From assembly GCA_038225015.1 (NCBI GenBank), contig JBBRFB010000033.1, forward strand, positions 1-23,673: DNA of 23,673 nt, in the 5' to 3' direction. Every line of letters begins with the position of its first letter. Position 1 is the first letter of the stretch. Shown one piece after another: positions 7,532-14,613 of the stretch. The position numbers and the translations under genes were made by a program. The notes below the pieces were generated by a model, which ran no database searches, had not been told where the DNA came from, and saw nothing but the letters and a program-made list of their open reading frames with translations. Source of the stretch: Schlegelella_A sp038225015 (GTDB lineage: Bacteria > Pseudomonadota > Gammaproteobacteria > Burkholderiales > Burkholderiaceae_C).

Positions 7532-8528
7532 TGGCGGCGGCGTCGCCGAGGCCGAACTCGGCGGCCAGCAGTGCGTAGGAATGCCGGCGCACCGCCGGAT
7601 CGTGCGCCCAGGTGTTGACGACGACCTCGTCGAGCTCGAACGCCGACGCCAGCTCGCGCAGCGTCGCGCCGACCGTCGCGGCCGAGCCGACGAAGGCCTT
7701 GGCGCGCATCGAGGCCAGCATCGACTCCTCGGCGGCGCTGAAGCCCTGCTTGGCAACTTCGTCGGGCGACTGCAGCGGCCCGAGCGCGCCGCGCTGGCGG
7801 TCGATCCGCCAGCGGTCGCGCGACAGGGCCTGGTGGGTCGCCTCGTCGTCGCTGTCGGCGACCAGCGCCCAGATGCACAGCGTCGCCTGCGGCCTCGGGT
7901 GCCGCTCGCTCGGCCGGTACAGATGGCGGTAGAGGGCGATCGCCTGCTCGGCGCCCTGACCGTCGGTGAAGAAGTAGGCGAAGGCGTAGGGCAGGCCGAA
8001 GTGGGCCGCCAGTTGCGCGCCGTAGTCGGAGCTGCCGAGGATCCAGATCTCCGGCGCATGCGGCCCGAGCGGGTGCGCGGTGATGCCGGCATGGGTGCCG
8101 AGCGACGTCCAGGCCTGCAGGTCGCGCACCTGGATCGGGAAGTCCCCGGCGGCGTGGCTGGCGTTCGGGTTCAGCGCCCGGGCGGTCCGCATGTCGCCGC
8201 CCGGCGCGCGCCCGAGGCCGAGATCGATGCGCCCCGGCGCCAGCGCTTCCAGCACGCGGAACTGCTCGGCCACCTTGAGCGCGCTGTAGTGCGGAAGCAT
8301 GACGCCGGCGCTGCCGATCCGGATCGTCGTCGTCCGTGCCGCAATGGCCGCCATCAGGATCTCGGGCGCCGAGCCGACGATGGTCGGCAGGCCGTGGTGC
8401 TCGCTCAGCCAGAAGCGCGCGTAGCCGAGACGTTCGCAATGCTCGGCGAGAGAGACCGTGTCGCGAATGGCCGCGTCTTCGCTGCTGCCGGCCAGCGAGA
8501 CCGACTGGTCGAGAACCGAGAGGCGCAT
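7500..8528 (-). CDS. LLM-class flavin-dependent monooxygenase (luciferase-like, MsnO8-type)
   Basis: This protein of about 342 residues has the TIM-barrel fold of bacterial luciferase-like monooxygenases, which use reduced FMN and oxygen. The N-terminus MRLSVLDQS, FWLSEHHGLP (residues 39-48), GVMLPHYSALKVAEQF (75-90) and DLGLGRAPGG (102-111) are the hallmarks of the group whose members are annotated as MsnO8-family oxidoreductases. ATG at 8528 overlaps the cupin stop by one base (TGATG), so translation is coupled and the cupin comes first. The normal body appears to end at about YALLAAEFGLG. The last dozen residues (DAAATGSGASARRT) are low-complexity, and the final 32 bases run through the antisense of the DUF418 relic, suggesting that the original stop was lost and the reading frame extended. 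The substrate is unknown. A longer frame from 8855 overlaps the cupin gene and is not used. Confidence 0.9.
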   Translation of the reverse strand: MRLSVLDQSVSLAGSSEDAAIRDTVSLAEHCERLGYARFWLSEHHGLPTIVGSAPEILMAAIAARTTTIRIGSAGVMLPHYSALKVAEQFRVLEALAPGRIDLGLGRAPGGDMRTARALNPNASHAAGDFPIQVRDLQAWTSLGTHAGITAHPLGPHAPEIWILGSSDYGAQLAAHFGLPYAFAYFFTDGQGAEQAIALYRHLYRPSERHPRPQATLCIWALVADSDDEATHQALSRDRWRIDRQRGALGPLQSPDEVAKQGFSAAEESMLASMRAKAFVGSAATVGATLRELASAFELDEVVVNTWAHDPAVRRHSYALLAAEFGLGDAAATGSGASARRT

Positions 8529-9016
8529 CAGCCTTGCGGGTGCGTGGGATCGATCCAGCGCACCGACTCGGGCTTTTCGATCGGCTCGATGTCGAGGCTG
8601 ACCGCCACCGCCTCGCCGTCGCTGCGGCAGAGCACGCACTCCAGCACCTCGGTGGCGCTGGCGTTGATCTCCTGGTGCGGCACGAACGGCGGCACGTAGA
8701 TGAAGTCGCCCGGGCCGGCCTCGGCGGTGAACTCGAGCGCATTGCCCCAGCGCATGCGCGCCCGGCCCCTGACCACGTAGATCACGCTCTCGAGCGGGCC
8801 GTGGTGATGGGCACCGGTCTTCGCGTCGGGATGGATGTGGACGGTGCCCGCCCACAGCTTCTTGGCGCCGACACGGGCGAAGTTGATCGCCGCCTTGCGA
8901 TCCATGCCCGGCGTCTGCGCCGTGTTCGGATCGAGCCGGTCGCCGGCGACGACGCGCACGCCGTCGTGTTTCCAGGCCGGCTCGCCGTGAGGTTGATCGC
9001 TCTTCGGGTCGTTCAT
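8528..9016 (-). CDS. Cupin-domain protein
   Basis: This 162-residue protein is a single-domain cupin. Motif 1 appears around residues 60-85 (HIHPDAKTGAHHHGPLE, with His60, His62, His70-72 and Glu76 as possible metal ligands), followed by VIYVVRGRARMRWG. Motif 2 is GDFIYVPPFVPHQEIN with His114. ATG at 9016 gives the sequence MNDPKSDQPHGEP. An in-frame extension to 9172 would cross the cold-shock leader and is rejected. No strong ribosome-binding site is visible. The gene is translationally coupled (TGATG) to the flavin monooxygenase, and the two may act on the same small molecule. It is divergent from the cold-shock gene across a 179-base spacer. A role as an enzyme or as a sensor cannot be separated from sequence. 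Confidence 0.87.
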   Translation of the reverse strand: MNDPKSDQPHGEPAWKHDGVRVVAGDRLDPNTAQTPGMDRKAAINFARVGAKKLWAGTVHIHPDAKTGAHHHGPLESVIYVVRGRARMRWGNALEFTAEAGPGDFIYVPPFVPHQEINASATEVLECVLCRSDGEAVAVSLDIEPIEKPESVRWIDPTHPQG

Positions 9017-9145
9017 GTGGGCAAGCTCGTGTACATTAGTGTCACAGTTATACGCAAGACAGTGGTTGCTCGTGATTCTCGTTCTACCCGCGCGGTCCTC
9101 GCGACGGGCGCCTGAAATCCCCTGATCGGCTCTTCGTGTCGCTGC

Positions 9146-9169
9146 AACGCGCCGCATTTGCGGTGCGTT
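9146..9169 (+). promoter_or_regulatory. Leader hairpin upstream of the cold-shock gene (candidate RNA thermoregulator)
   Basis: AACGCGCCGC at 9146-9155 pairs along all 10 bases with GCGGTGCGTT at 9160-9169 (one G-U pair) around an ATTT loop. It ends 14 bases before the AGGA ribosome-binding site at 9184-9187 and 26 bases before the ATG at 9196. Cold-shock genes often carry structured leaders that change fold with temperature. Here only the hairpin is seen; the regulatory role is inference, and no convincing promoter could be placed in the 179-base divergent spacer. Confidence 0.5.
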
Positions 9170-9195
9170 CATTTCATCCAGATAGGATCTTTTCC

Positions 9196-9408
9196 ATGAC
9201 GACTCAAACGGGAACCGTGAAGTGGTTCAACGAAGCCAAGGGCTTCGGCTTCATCGCCCAGGACGCCGGCGGCGCCGACCTCTTCGCCCACTTTCGCGAC
9301 ATCCAGGGCAACGGCTTCAAGACCCTGGCCGAGAACCAGCGCGTCGAATTCGAAGTGAAGCAGGGCCAAAAGGGCCTGCAGGCCGCGAACATCCGCGTCC
9401 TCGCCTGA
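9196..9408 (+). CDS. cspA: Cold-shock protein, CspA family
   Basis: This 70-residue OB-fold protein binds single-stranded nucleic acid and would act as an RNA chaperone. RNP1 is KGFGFI at residues 15-20 and RNP2 is DLFAHF at residues 28-33. The N-terminus TGTVKWFNEAKGFGFI is diagnostic. ATG at 9196 has AGGA at 9184-9187 (8-base spacing). An upstream in-frame GTG at 9136 would translate the leader hairpin and is rejected. Genes of this family are often cold- or growth-phase-induced through the 5' leader, and a hairpin is present there. It is monocistronic: a clear terminator follows 25 bases after the stop. The symbol is used for the family; which paralogue it is cannot be decided. Confidence 0.95.
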   Translation: MTTQTGTVKWFNEAKGFGFIAQDAGGADLFAHFRDIQGNGFKTLAENQRVEFEVKQGQKGLQAANIRVLA

Positions 9409-9433
9409 CCTTCGCGGGCGTTTCGCCCCGACC

Positions 9434-9459
9434 AAGCCGCGGTTCGCCGCGGCTTTTTT
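9434..9459 (+). terminator. Intrinsic terminator of the cold-shock gene
   Basis: AAGCCGCGG (9434-9442) and CCGCGGCTT (9447-9455) form a 9-bp stem around a TTCG loop, followed by a run of six T (9454-9459). This is a textbook Rho-independent terminator, 25 bases past the stop. Confidence 0.92.
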
Positions 9460-9532
9460 GCGCCCGTCGCCGGCGCGACTGTCGATCTCATTCACGCCGC
9501 GTACGATCGCCAGCCCGCATCGGAGATCGCCC

Positions 9533-10573
9533 ATGAGCACGACCGTCGCCTCGACCAGCAATCATCAGGTCCGCCTCGCGCGACGACCCTCCGGCCTGCC
9601 GGTCCGCGACGACTGGCAATTCACCCAGGAGCCCGTCACCGACGCGCCCCCGGGCGGCGTGCTCGTGAAGACGCTCGCCCTCTCGCTCGACCCGGCCATG
9701 CGCGGCTGGATGAACGAGGGCAAGAGCTACATCGCGCCGGTTGCGATTGGCGAGGTGATGCGGGCGGGCGGCATCGGCATCGTCGTCGCCTCGAGCCACC
9801 CGCGCTTCGCCGCCGGCGACCACGTCAGCGGCGCCCTCGGCGTGCAGGAGTACGCCCGCTTCGGCGAGGCCGACCTCGCCAAGGGCGCGCTGGTCGGCAT
9901 CGATGCGCGCCTGGGAACGCAGAACCAGTGGCTCAACGTTCTCGGCATGCCCGGCATGACCGCCTACTTCGGGCTCCTCGACGTCGGCCAGCCGAAGGCG
10001 GGCGAGACCGTGGTCGTGTCGGGTGCGGCCGGCGCCGTCGGCCAGACGGTCGGCCAGCTGGCGAAGATCCTCGGTTGCCGCGTGGTCGGCATCGCCGGCG
10101 GCCCCGCCAAGTGCGAATGGGTCGTCAGCGAGCTCGGCTTCGACGCCTGCATCGACTACAAGGCCGGCTCGGTGAAGGACGGCCTGAAGGCGCATTGCCC
10201 GAAAGGCGTCGACGTCTACTTCGACAACGTCGGCGGCGAGATCCTCGATGCCGTGCTGACCCGCATCGCGCGCAAGGCACGGATCGTGATCTGCGGCGCG
10301 ATCAGCCAGTACAACAACACCGAGGCGGTAAAGGGGCCGGCCAACTATCTCTCGCTGCTCGTGAACCGGGCCCGCATGGAGGGCATGGTCGTGTTCGACT
10401 ACACCGACCGCTTCCCGCAGGCCGTCGCCGAGCTGGCGGGCTACCTGCGCGACGGCCGGATGAAAACCCGCGAAGACGTCGTCTCGGGTCTCGCGACCTT
10501 CCCCGAGGCGCTGTTGAAGCTCTTTCGCGGCGACAACTTCGGCAAGCTCGTGCTGGAGGTCGCACAAGCGTAG
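9533..10573 (+). CDS. NADP-dependent oxidoreductase, CurA-like (zinc-free medium-chain family)
   Basis: This 346-residue protein belongs to the leukotriene B4 12-hydroxydehydrogenase/CurA group of alkenal/one reductases, which reduce the C=C bond of conjugated enals and enones using NADPH. Evidence: the N-terminal block LALSLDPAMRGWMNEGKSY, the GMPGMTAYFGLLDVGQPKAGETV block, the dinucleotide-binding SGAAGAVG near residues 163-170, VDVYFDNVGGEILD, and NGR-like late blocks. No structural or catalytic zinc Cys cluster is seen. ATG at 9533 has GGAG at 9522-9525 (7-base spacing). The length is normal for CurA (about 345). The physiological substrate is unknown; detoxification of reactive enones is the usual inference. 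The gene is isolated by the terminator upstream and by a 70-base gap before the kinase gene. Confidence 0.9.
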   Translation: MSTTVASTSNHQVRLARRPSGLPVRDDWQFTQEPVTDAPPGGVLVKTLALSLDPAMRGWMNEGKSYIAPVAIGEVMRAGGIGIVVASSHPRFAAGDHVSGALGVQEYARFGEADLAKGALVGIDARLGTQNQWLNVLGMPGMTAYFGLLDVGQPKAGETVVVSGAAGAVGQTVGQLAKILGCRVVGIAGGPAKCEWVVSELGFDACIDYKAGSVKDGLKAHCPKGVDVYFDNVGGEILDAVLTRIARKARIVICGAISQYNNTEAVKGPANYLSLLVNRARMEGMVVFDYTDRFPQAVAELAGYLRDGRMKTREDVVSGLATFPEALLKLFRGDNFGKLVLEVAQA

Positions 10574-10643
10574 GCTCAGCTCGACCGGGCCGCGGCTAGA
10601 CTGCTGAGACCTGTGATCCGGCCCTGCGGTAGCGGGACGCCGC

Positions 10644-13600
10644 ATGAGTGACCCCACCACCGCCCGCGCTTCCTCGGCCGCCGCCGAGGGCTGGCTGCGT
10701 GCGTTCGTCGAGCAGAGCCCGGATCTCCTCGTCGCCACCGACACGCGAGGCACCATCCTCTGGAGCAACGCGAACGCCGCCGCCCTCGCGGCCGCGCCCG
10801 GGGCCTCGCTGGACAGCCTGGTGGCAGCGGACGGCGAAGGCGAGGCAACGCGGCACAGCCTCGAGGCGGCTCTTGCCGCGGGCAGCCTCGAACCGGCCGC
10901 TCTGGTATTGACCGACGCGGCGGGTGACGCCCGCCACTTCGTCGCCCGGATGCAGCGCTGCGACGAGGCCCTGCTCTGGACGCTCACCGATGTCAGCGCC
11001 GCCCACCGCCGCGCCGACGAAGCAAGGCGGCAACGCGAGCTCCTCGACATGGCCCAGGAATTCGGCCGGATCGGGGTCTGGGAGCGCGAGCTGCCGTCGG
11101 GCGAGGGGCACTGGGATCGGCACGTGTTCGGCTTCTGGGGCCTCGATCCGGCGAACGGCACGCCGACCTTCGAGCAGGCCATCGAGCACATCCATCCCGA
11201 TGACCGGGCGGTGATGAGCTATCTCGACACCACGCAGCAGGTGGGTCGGCACAAGCAGCGCTACCGGGTCATCCATGCCGACGGCCGGACGCGCTGGATC
11301 CATTCGCAGTGGGAAATCGTGAGCGGACCCGACGGCACGCCGAACCGCGTCATCGGTCTCATGATGGACGACACCGAGGTCTACGAAGGCGCGCGCGCGC
11401 TCGGCGATGCCAGCGCCCAGCTCAAGTTGGCGGCCGAACTCGGCAACATCGTGACCTGGCGACATGACCTGCGCAACGAGCGCATGTACTACAGCGATCG
11501 AGGCTTCGAGATCCTGCAGATGCCGCCGCGGCCCGAGGGCATGCCGCTCGACGAGGCCCGCGCCATCATCCATCCCGACGACATCGCGCAGGTCACCGCC
11601 ACGGCCGCCGAAACGCTGGCCACCGGACAGCCGACCGACACGCAGGCCCGCTACCGGCGCAGCGACGGTACCTACCGCGACGTCATCCTTCGCCGCGTCG
11701 TCGAACGCGATGCCGCCGGCGAGCCGATCGCCTTCGTCGGCGTCGCGCTCGACATCAGCGAGCATGTCCAGAATCGCCGCGAGGCCGACCGGCTCGCACA
11801 CCGTCTGGAAGCAGCATCGCGGGCCGCCGGCATCGGCCTGTGGACGGCGAGCCTCGACCCGCCCGAGGTCGAGTGGAACGCGCAGATGTTCGCCCTCTTC
11901 GACCGCTTCGCTGGCCCGCAGGTGCCAACGTTCGGCGACTGGCTGCGGGCGTGCGTCCACCCGGACGACCGCAGCCGCATCGCCCGGCGCGCGAGCAGCT
12001 ACCTCGTCTCGGGAGAGGGTCCGGCCGAGTTCGAGTTGAGGATCCTGCGTCGGGACGGCGGCATGCGCTGGATCGTCCTGCGCGCCGATCACGACCGGGC
12101 CGTCACCGATCGCCGGCGAATCCTCGGCGTCGCCATGGACGTGACCGAGTACCACCAGGCGCTGTCGGCCCTGCACGACGCGAGCGAGCGAGCCGCCCTG
12201 ATCACACACCATGCCGGCATCGGCATGTGGGAAGGCGGCCAGGACGGTTCTCCCGAACGCTGGGACGAGCAGATGTTTCGCCTGCGCGGCCTGGCCCCGG
12301 GCCCGGTGGTCCCGAGCCGGGAGAAGCGGCTGGCCATCGTCCATCCTGACGATGTCGGGCGACTCGTCGACGTCATTGCACCCCGCGAGATCGGCGACGA
12401 GGCAACCTCCTACGAGTTCCGCGTTCGTCTGCCCGACGGCAGCTGGCGCTGGTTGGCCTCGCGGTCGGCGATGATGCGCGACGACGCCGGCCGGCTGCTC
12501 CGGCGTGTCGGCGTGAACTGGGACATCACGGAAAGCAAGAACGCCGAGCTCGCGCGCCAGCAGACCGCCATCGCCGAACGCGAGATCCAGGCCAAGTCGC
12601 ATTTCCTCTCGCGGATGAGCCACGAACTGCGAACGCCGCTGAACGCCGTGCTCGGGTTCACGCAGCTGCTGCAGATCGAAGCCCGTCAATCGGCCCAGCC
12701 GAGCCAGCTGGCAATGCTCGGCCACGTTCGCGCAGCCGGCGATCATCTGCTGTCGCTGATCAACGACGTGCTCGACCTGTCGGGCCTCGAGGCCGGCGAC
12801 CTGCGGCTGGCACTGCAGCCGGTGGACCTTGCACAGATGGCGCAGCAGTCGGTGCCTCTCGTCGAGTCGCTCGCGGCGCAGCACGGCGTCATGGTCGAGG
12901 TGGACGCCGCCAGCGGTGCCGTCGCGAACGCCGATCCGACCCGCTTGCGACAGGTGCTCATCAACCTGCTCTCGAACGCCATCAAGTACAACCGCGCCCA
13001 CGGCCGCGTCTTCGTGCGCACCGGCGTCGAGCGCGGCAGCGCGGTGCTCAGCGTGCGCGACACCGGCCGCGGCCTGGGTGCCGACCAGGTGGCGCGCCTG
13101 TTCGAGCCCTTCAACCGGTTCGGTGCCGAGAACGAAGGCATCGAGGGCACCGGCATCGGCCTGACCATCGTCAAGGCCCTGGTCGAGGGCATGGGCGGGT
13201 CGATCCACGTGGCGAGCCAGCCCGGAACGGGCACGACCTTCGAGGTCCGGCTGCCGGTCAGCGAGCGCGTGCCTGCACCGCCGCCGACGGTACTGCACGG
13301 CCCAGACGACACCCGTCCCGGCGAGCTGCCGCATGCGCGTTCGGGACAGATTCTCTATATCGAAGACAACCCGGTGAACGTGCTGCTCGTCGAGGAGCTG
13401 GTGAAGAGCGTCTCCGGTCTTCGCATCGTCTCCGAAGCGACCGGCGCCAGTGGCACGGCACGGGCCATCGCCCTCAAGCCCGATCTCGTCCTGATCGACC
13501 TTCAGCTGCCCGACTTCGACGGCTACGAGGTGCTGCGCCGGCTGCGCGCCGACCCCGAGACGCGCGACATCCCGTGCATCGCGCTGTCTGCCAACGCCAT

Positions 13601-13730
13601 GCCCGACGACGTGCAGCGCGGGCTGGCCGCCGGGTTCTCCGACTACTGGACGAAGCCGATCGCCTTCGGGAATTTCCTCTCGTCGCTGAAGAAGATCTTC
13701 CCCGGCGAACCGATCCGCGAACGCGCCTGA
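10644..13730 (+). CDS. Soluble hybrid histidine kinase with five PAS-like units and a C-terminal receiver
   Basis: This 1028-residue protein has no signal peptide or membrane segment, so it should sense a cytosolic or membrane-diffusible cue. An N-terminal PAS-like unit (about 15-118) is followed by four PAS_3-type units marked by HPDD motifs at His184, His310, His439 and His567, a regular spacing of 126-129 residues. HisKA follows, with phosphoacceptor His660 (SHELRTP). The ATPase domain has its N-box Asn778 (NLLSNAIKYN), G1 Asp806 (DTGRGLG) and G2 (GTGIGL, 835-840). The receiver (about 902-1018) has the acidic pocket Glu907/Asp908, phosphoacceptor Asp952, Ser982 and Lys1004. All catalytic residues are present. 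No output domain or cognate regulator gene lies next to it, so it is an orphan whose receiver may act as a phosphate sink or relay. ATG at 10644 is preceded by a modest GGGA. Confidence 0.95.
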   Translation: MSDPTTARASSAAAEGWLRAFVEQSPDLLVATDTRGTILWSNANAAALAAAPGASLDSLVAADGEGEATRHSLEAALAAGSLEPAALVLTDAAGDARHFVARMQRCDEALLWTLTDVSAAHRRADEARRQRELLDMAQEFGRIGVWERELPSGEGHWDRHVFGFWGLDPANGTPTFEQAIEHIHPDDRAVMSYLDTTQQVGRHKQRYRVIHADGRTRWIHSQWEIVSGPDGTPNRVIGLMMDDTEVYEGARALGDASAQLKLAAELGNIVTWRHDLRNERMYYSDRGFEILQMPPRPEGMPLDEARAIIHPDDIAQVTATAAETLATGQPTDTQARYRRSDGTYRDVILRRVVERDAAGEPIAFVGVALDISEHVQNRREADRLAHRLEAASRAAGIGLWTASLDPPEVEWNAQMFALFDRFAGPQVPTFGDWLRACVHPDDRSRIARRASSYLVSGEGPAEFELRILRRDGGMRWIVLRADHDRAVTDRRRILGVAMDVTEYHQALSALHDASERAALITHHAGIGMWEGGQDGSPERWDEQMFRLRGLAPGPVVPSREKRLAIVHPDDVGRLVDVIAPREIGDEATSYEFRVRLPDGSWRWLASRSAMMRDDAGRLLRRVGVNWDITESKNAELARQQTAIAEREIQAKSHFLSRMSHELRTPLNAVLGFTQLLQIEARQSAQPSQLAMLGHVRAAGDHLLSLINDVLDLSGLEAGDLRLALQPVDLAQMAQQSVPLVESLAAQHGVMVEVDAASGAVANADPTRLRQVLINLLSNAIKYNRAHGRVFVRTGVERGSAVLSVRDTGRGLGADQVARLFEPFNRFGAENEGIEGTGIGLTIVKALVEGMGGSIHVASQPGTGTTFEVRLPVSERVPAPPPTVLHGPDDTRPGELPHARSGQILYIEDNPVNVLLVEELVKSVSGLRIVSEATGASGTARAIALKPDLVLIDLQLPDFDGYEVLRRLRADPETRDIPCIALSANAMPDDVQRGLAAGFSDYWTKPIAFGNFLSSLKKIFPGEPIRERA

Positions 13731-13788
13731 CGACGGCGCCAGGCATCTCGCACCGGGCGTGCTCAGCCGCCTGGCTGCGCGCCGTCGT
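13730..13788. terminator. Long nested inverted repeat between convergent genes (candidate bidirectional terminator)
   Basis: ACGACGGCGC (13730-13739), starting at the last base of the kinase stop codon, is perfectly complementary to GCGCCGTCGT (13779-13788), inside the last codons of the convergent DUF1330 gene. Inside it CAGG (13740-13743) can pair with CCTG (13770-13773), and GCAC/GTGC (13750-13753/13759-13762) forms an apical stem. There is no T-run on either strand, so termination is only a proposal. Confidence 0.45.
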
Positions 13789-14071
13789 AGCCCTCGATGA
13801 TGACGAGGTCGATCGTCGACACCGGCTGGCGCAGCGACAGCAGGGCCTGGTACTCGGGCGATTTCCAGCAGTCGAGCGCTGCCTGGTACGACGGGAATTC
13901 GATCACGGCGTTGCGCGTGCGGCTGCCACCCTCGGGATTCTCGAAGCGCCCGGCGCGCACGAGAAAGCGCGCGTCGTACTTACCGAGCGGCCCGGCGTTG
14001 GCGGTGGTGTAAGCCCGGTAGCGTTCCGCATCGGCGATGTCGACCCGTACGATCCAGTAGCCTTTTTGCAT
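13763..14071 (-). CDS. DUF1330-domain protein
   Basis: This 102-residue protein matches the DUF1330 family, small cytosolic dimeric alpha/beta-barrel (ferredoxin-like) proteins with no agreed function. The family pattern is clear: KGYWIVRVDIADAERYRAYTTANAGPLGKYDARFLVRAGRF at the start, TRNAVIEFPSYQAALDCWKSPEYQALLSLR in the middle, and DLVIIEGYDG at the end. ATG at 14071 has GGAA six bases upstream. It lies 26 bases after the exported hypothetical gene on the same strand and is the last gene of the run that starts with glutathione reductase. Confidence 0.92.
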   Translation of the reverse strand: MQKGYWIVRVDIADAERYRAYTTANAGPLGKYDARFLVRAGRFENPEGGSRTRNAVIEFPSYQAALDCWKSPEYQALLSLRQPVSTIDLVIIEGYDGAQPGG

Positions 14072-14097
14072 GTCGCGTTCCGGAAAGGTTGCAGACC

Positions 14098-14553
14098 CTA
14101 GCGCCGCCGGAAATCAAAGCTGCACTTGCGCTTGCCGAGCCGCTGACCGGTGCCTGTCGGGCCATCGAAGGTGGCGCGCACGCGGTAGCTGTAGGGTTTG
14201 CCGCGTTGCGCGTTGTTGATCGCGTAGGCGGGGTTGCTGACGATGCCGTCGAGAGTGAGGTGCGCCTTGCCATCCGGCGCGATCCTTCCGAAAAGGTGAT
14301 GCCAGCTCGGCTCGCCTTCCTTGCCGTGCGTGCCGTCGAGCAAACCGTCCGTGACCTCGGCGCGGAACTGTTGGCGATAGCCCTTGGCATCGTCGTCCTC
14401 GTGATGCGGCGGGCAGGTGAGCGTGACTTCCCACGACCCGTCGAAAGGCGACGGCTCGTCCGCGGCACGCGCGGCGAAGGCGAAGCTCGACAGTGCCGCG
14501 AGCGCGACAGTCGACACGATCGTGAATCTGCTCATGGGACGGTATCTGTTCAT
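14098..14553 (-). CDS. Exported protein of unknown function (151 aa)
   Basis: The N-terminus is a signal peptide (basic start, hydrophobic TIVSTVALAALSSFAFA core, cleavage near residues 30-31 at ARA-A), so the protein should be periplasmic or secreted. The mature part of about 120 residues starts PSPFDGSWEVTLTCPP and is probably beta-rich; two Cys (47 and 144) could form a disulfide joining the ends. I recognise the general pattern (DG.W.V...C) from conserved hypothetical proteins but no named function. ATG at 14553 has GGAA seven bases upstream; an in-frame ATG at 14535 would shorten the signal peptide n-region and lacks a ribosome-binding site. It follows the peptidase gene by 60 bases. Confidence 0.8.
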   Translation of the reverse strand: MNRYRPMSRFTIVSTVALAALSSFAFAARAADEPSPFDGSWEVTLTCPPHHEDDDAKGYRQQFRAEVTDGLLDGTHGKEGEPSWHHLFGRIAPDGKAHLTLDGIVSNPAYAINNAQRGKPYSYRVRATFDGPTGTGQRLGKRKCSFDFRRR

Positions 14554-14613
14554 GGGGCGGTTCCGTGAAGCGAGGTCGGCCGGCAGCAGTCGCGGCGGCG
14601 TCGGACCCGTGCC

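Noticed and set aside
9017..9145. Sigma-70 promoters for the divergent cupin and cold-shock genes, for example TATAAC on the - strand at 9052-9047.
   Set aside because: No acceptable -35 box lies at 16-18 bases from the candidate -10 on either strand, so no promoter is claimed.
10596..13334. A 912-codon open frame on the - strand opposite the hybrid kinase.
   Set aside because: Shadow of the kinase gene's codon bias; no recognisable domain and no sensible start context.
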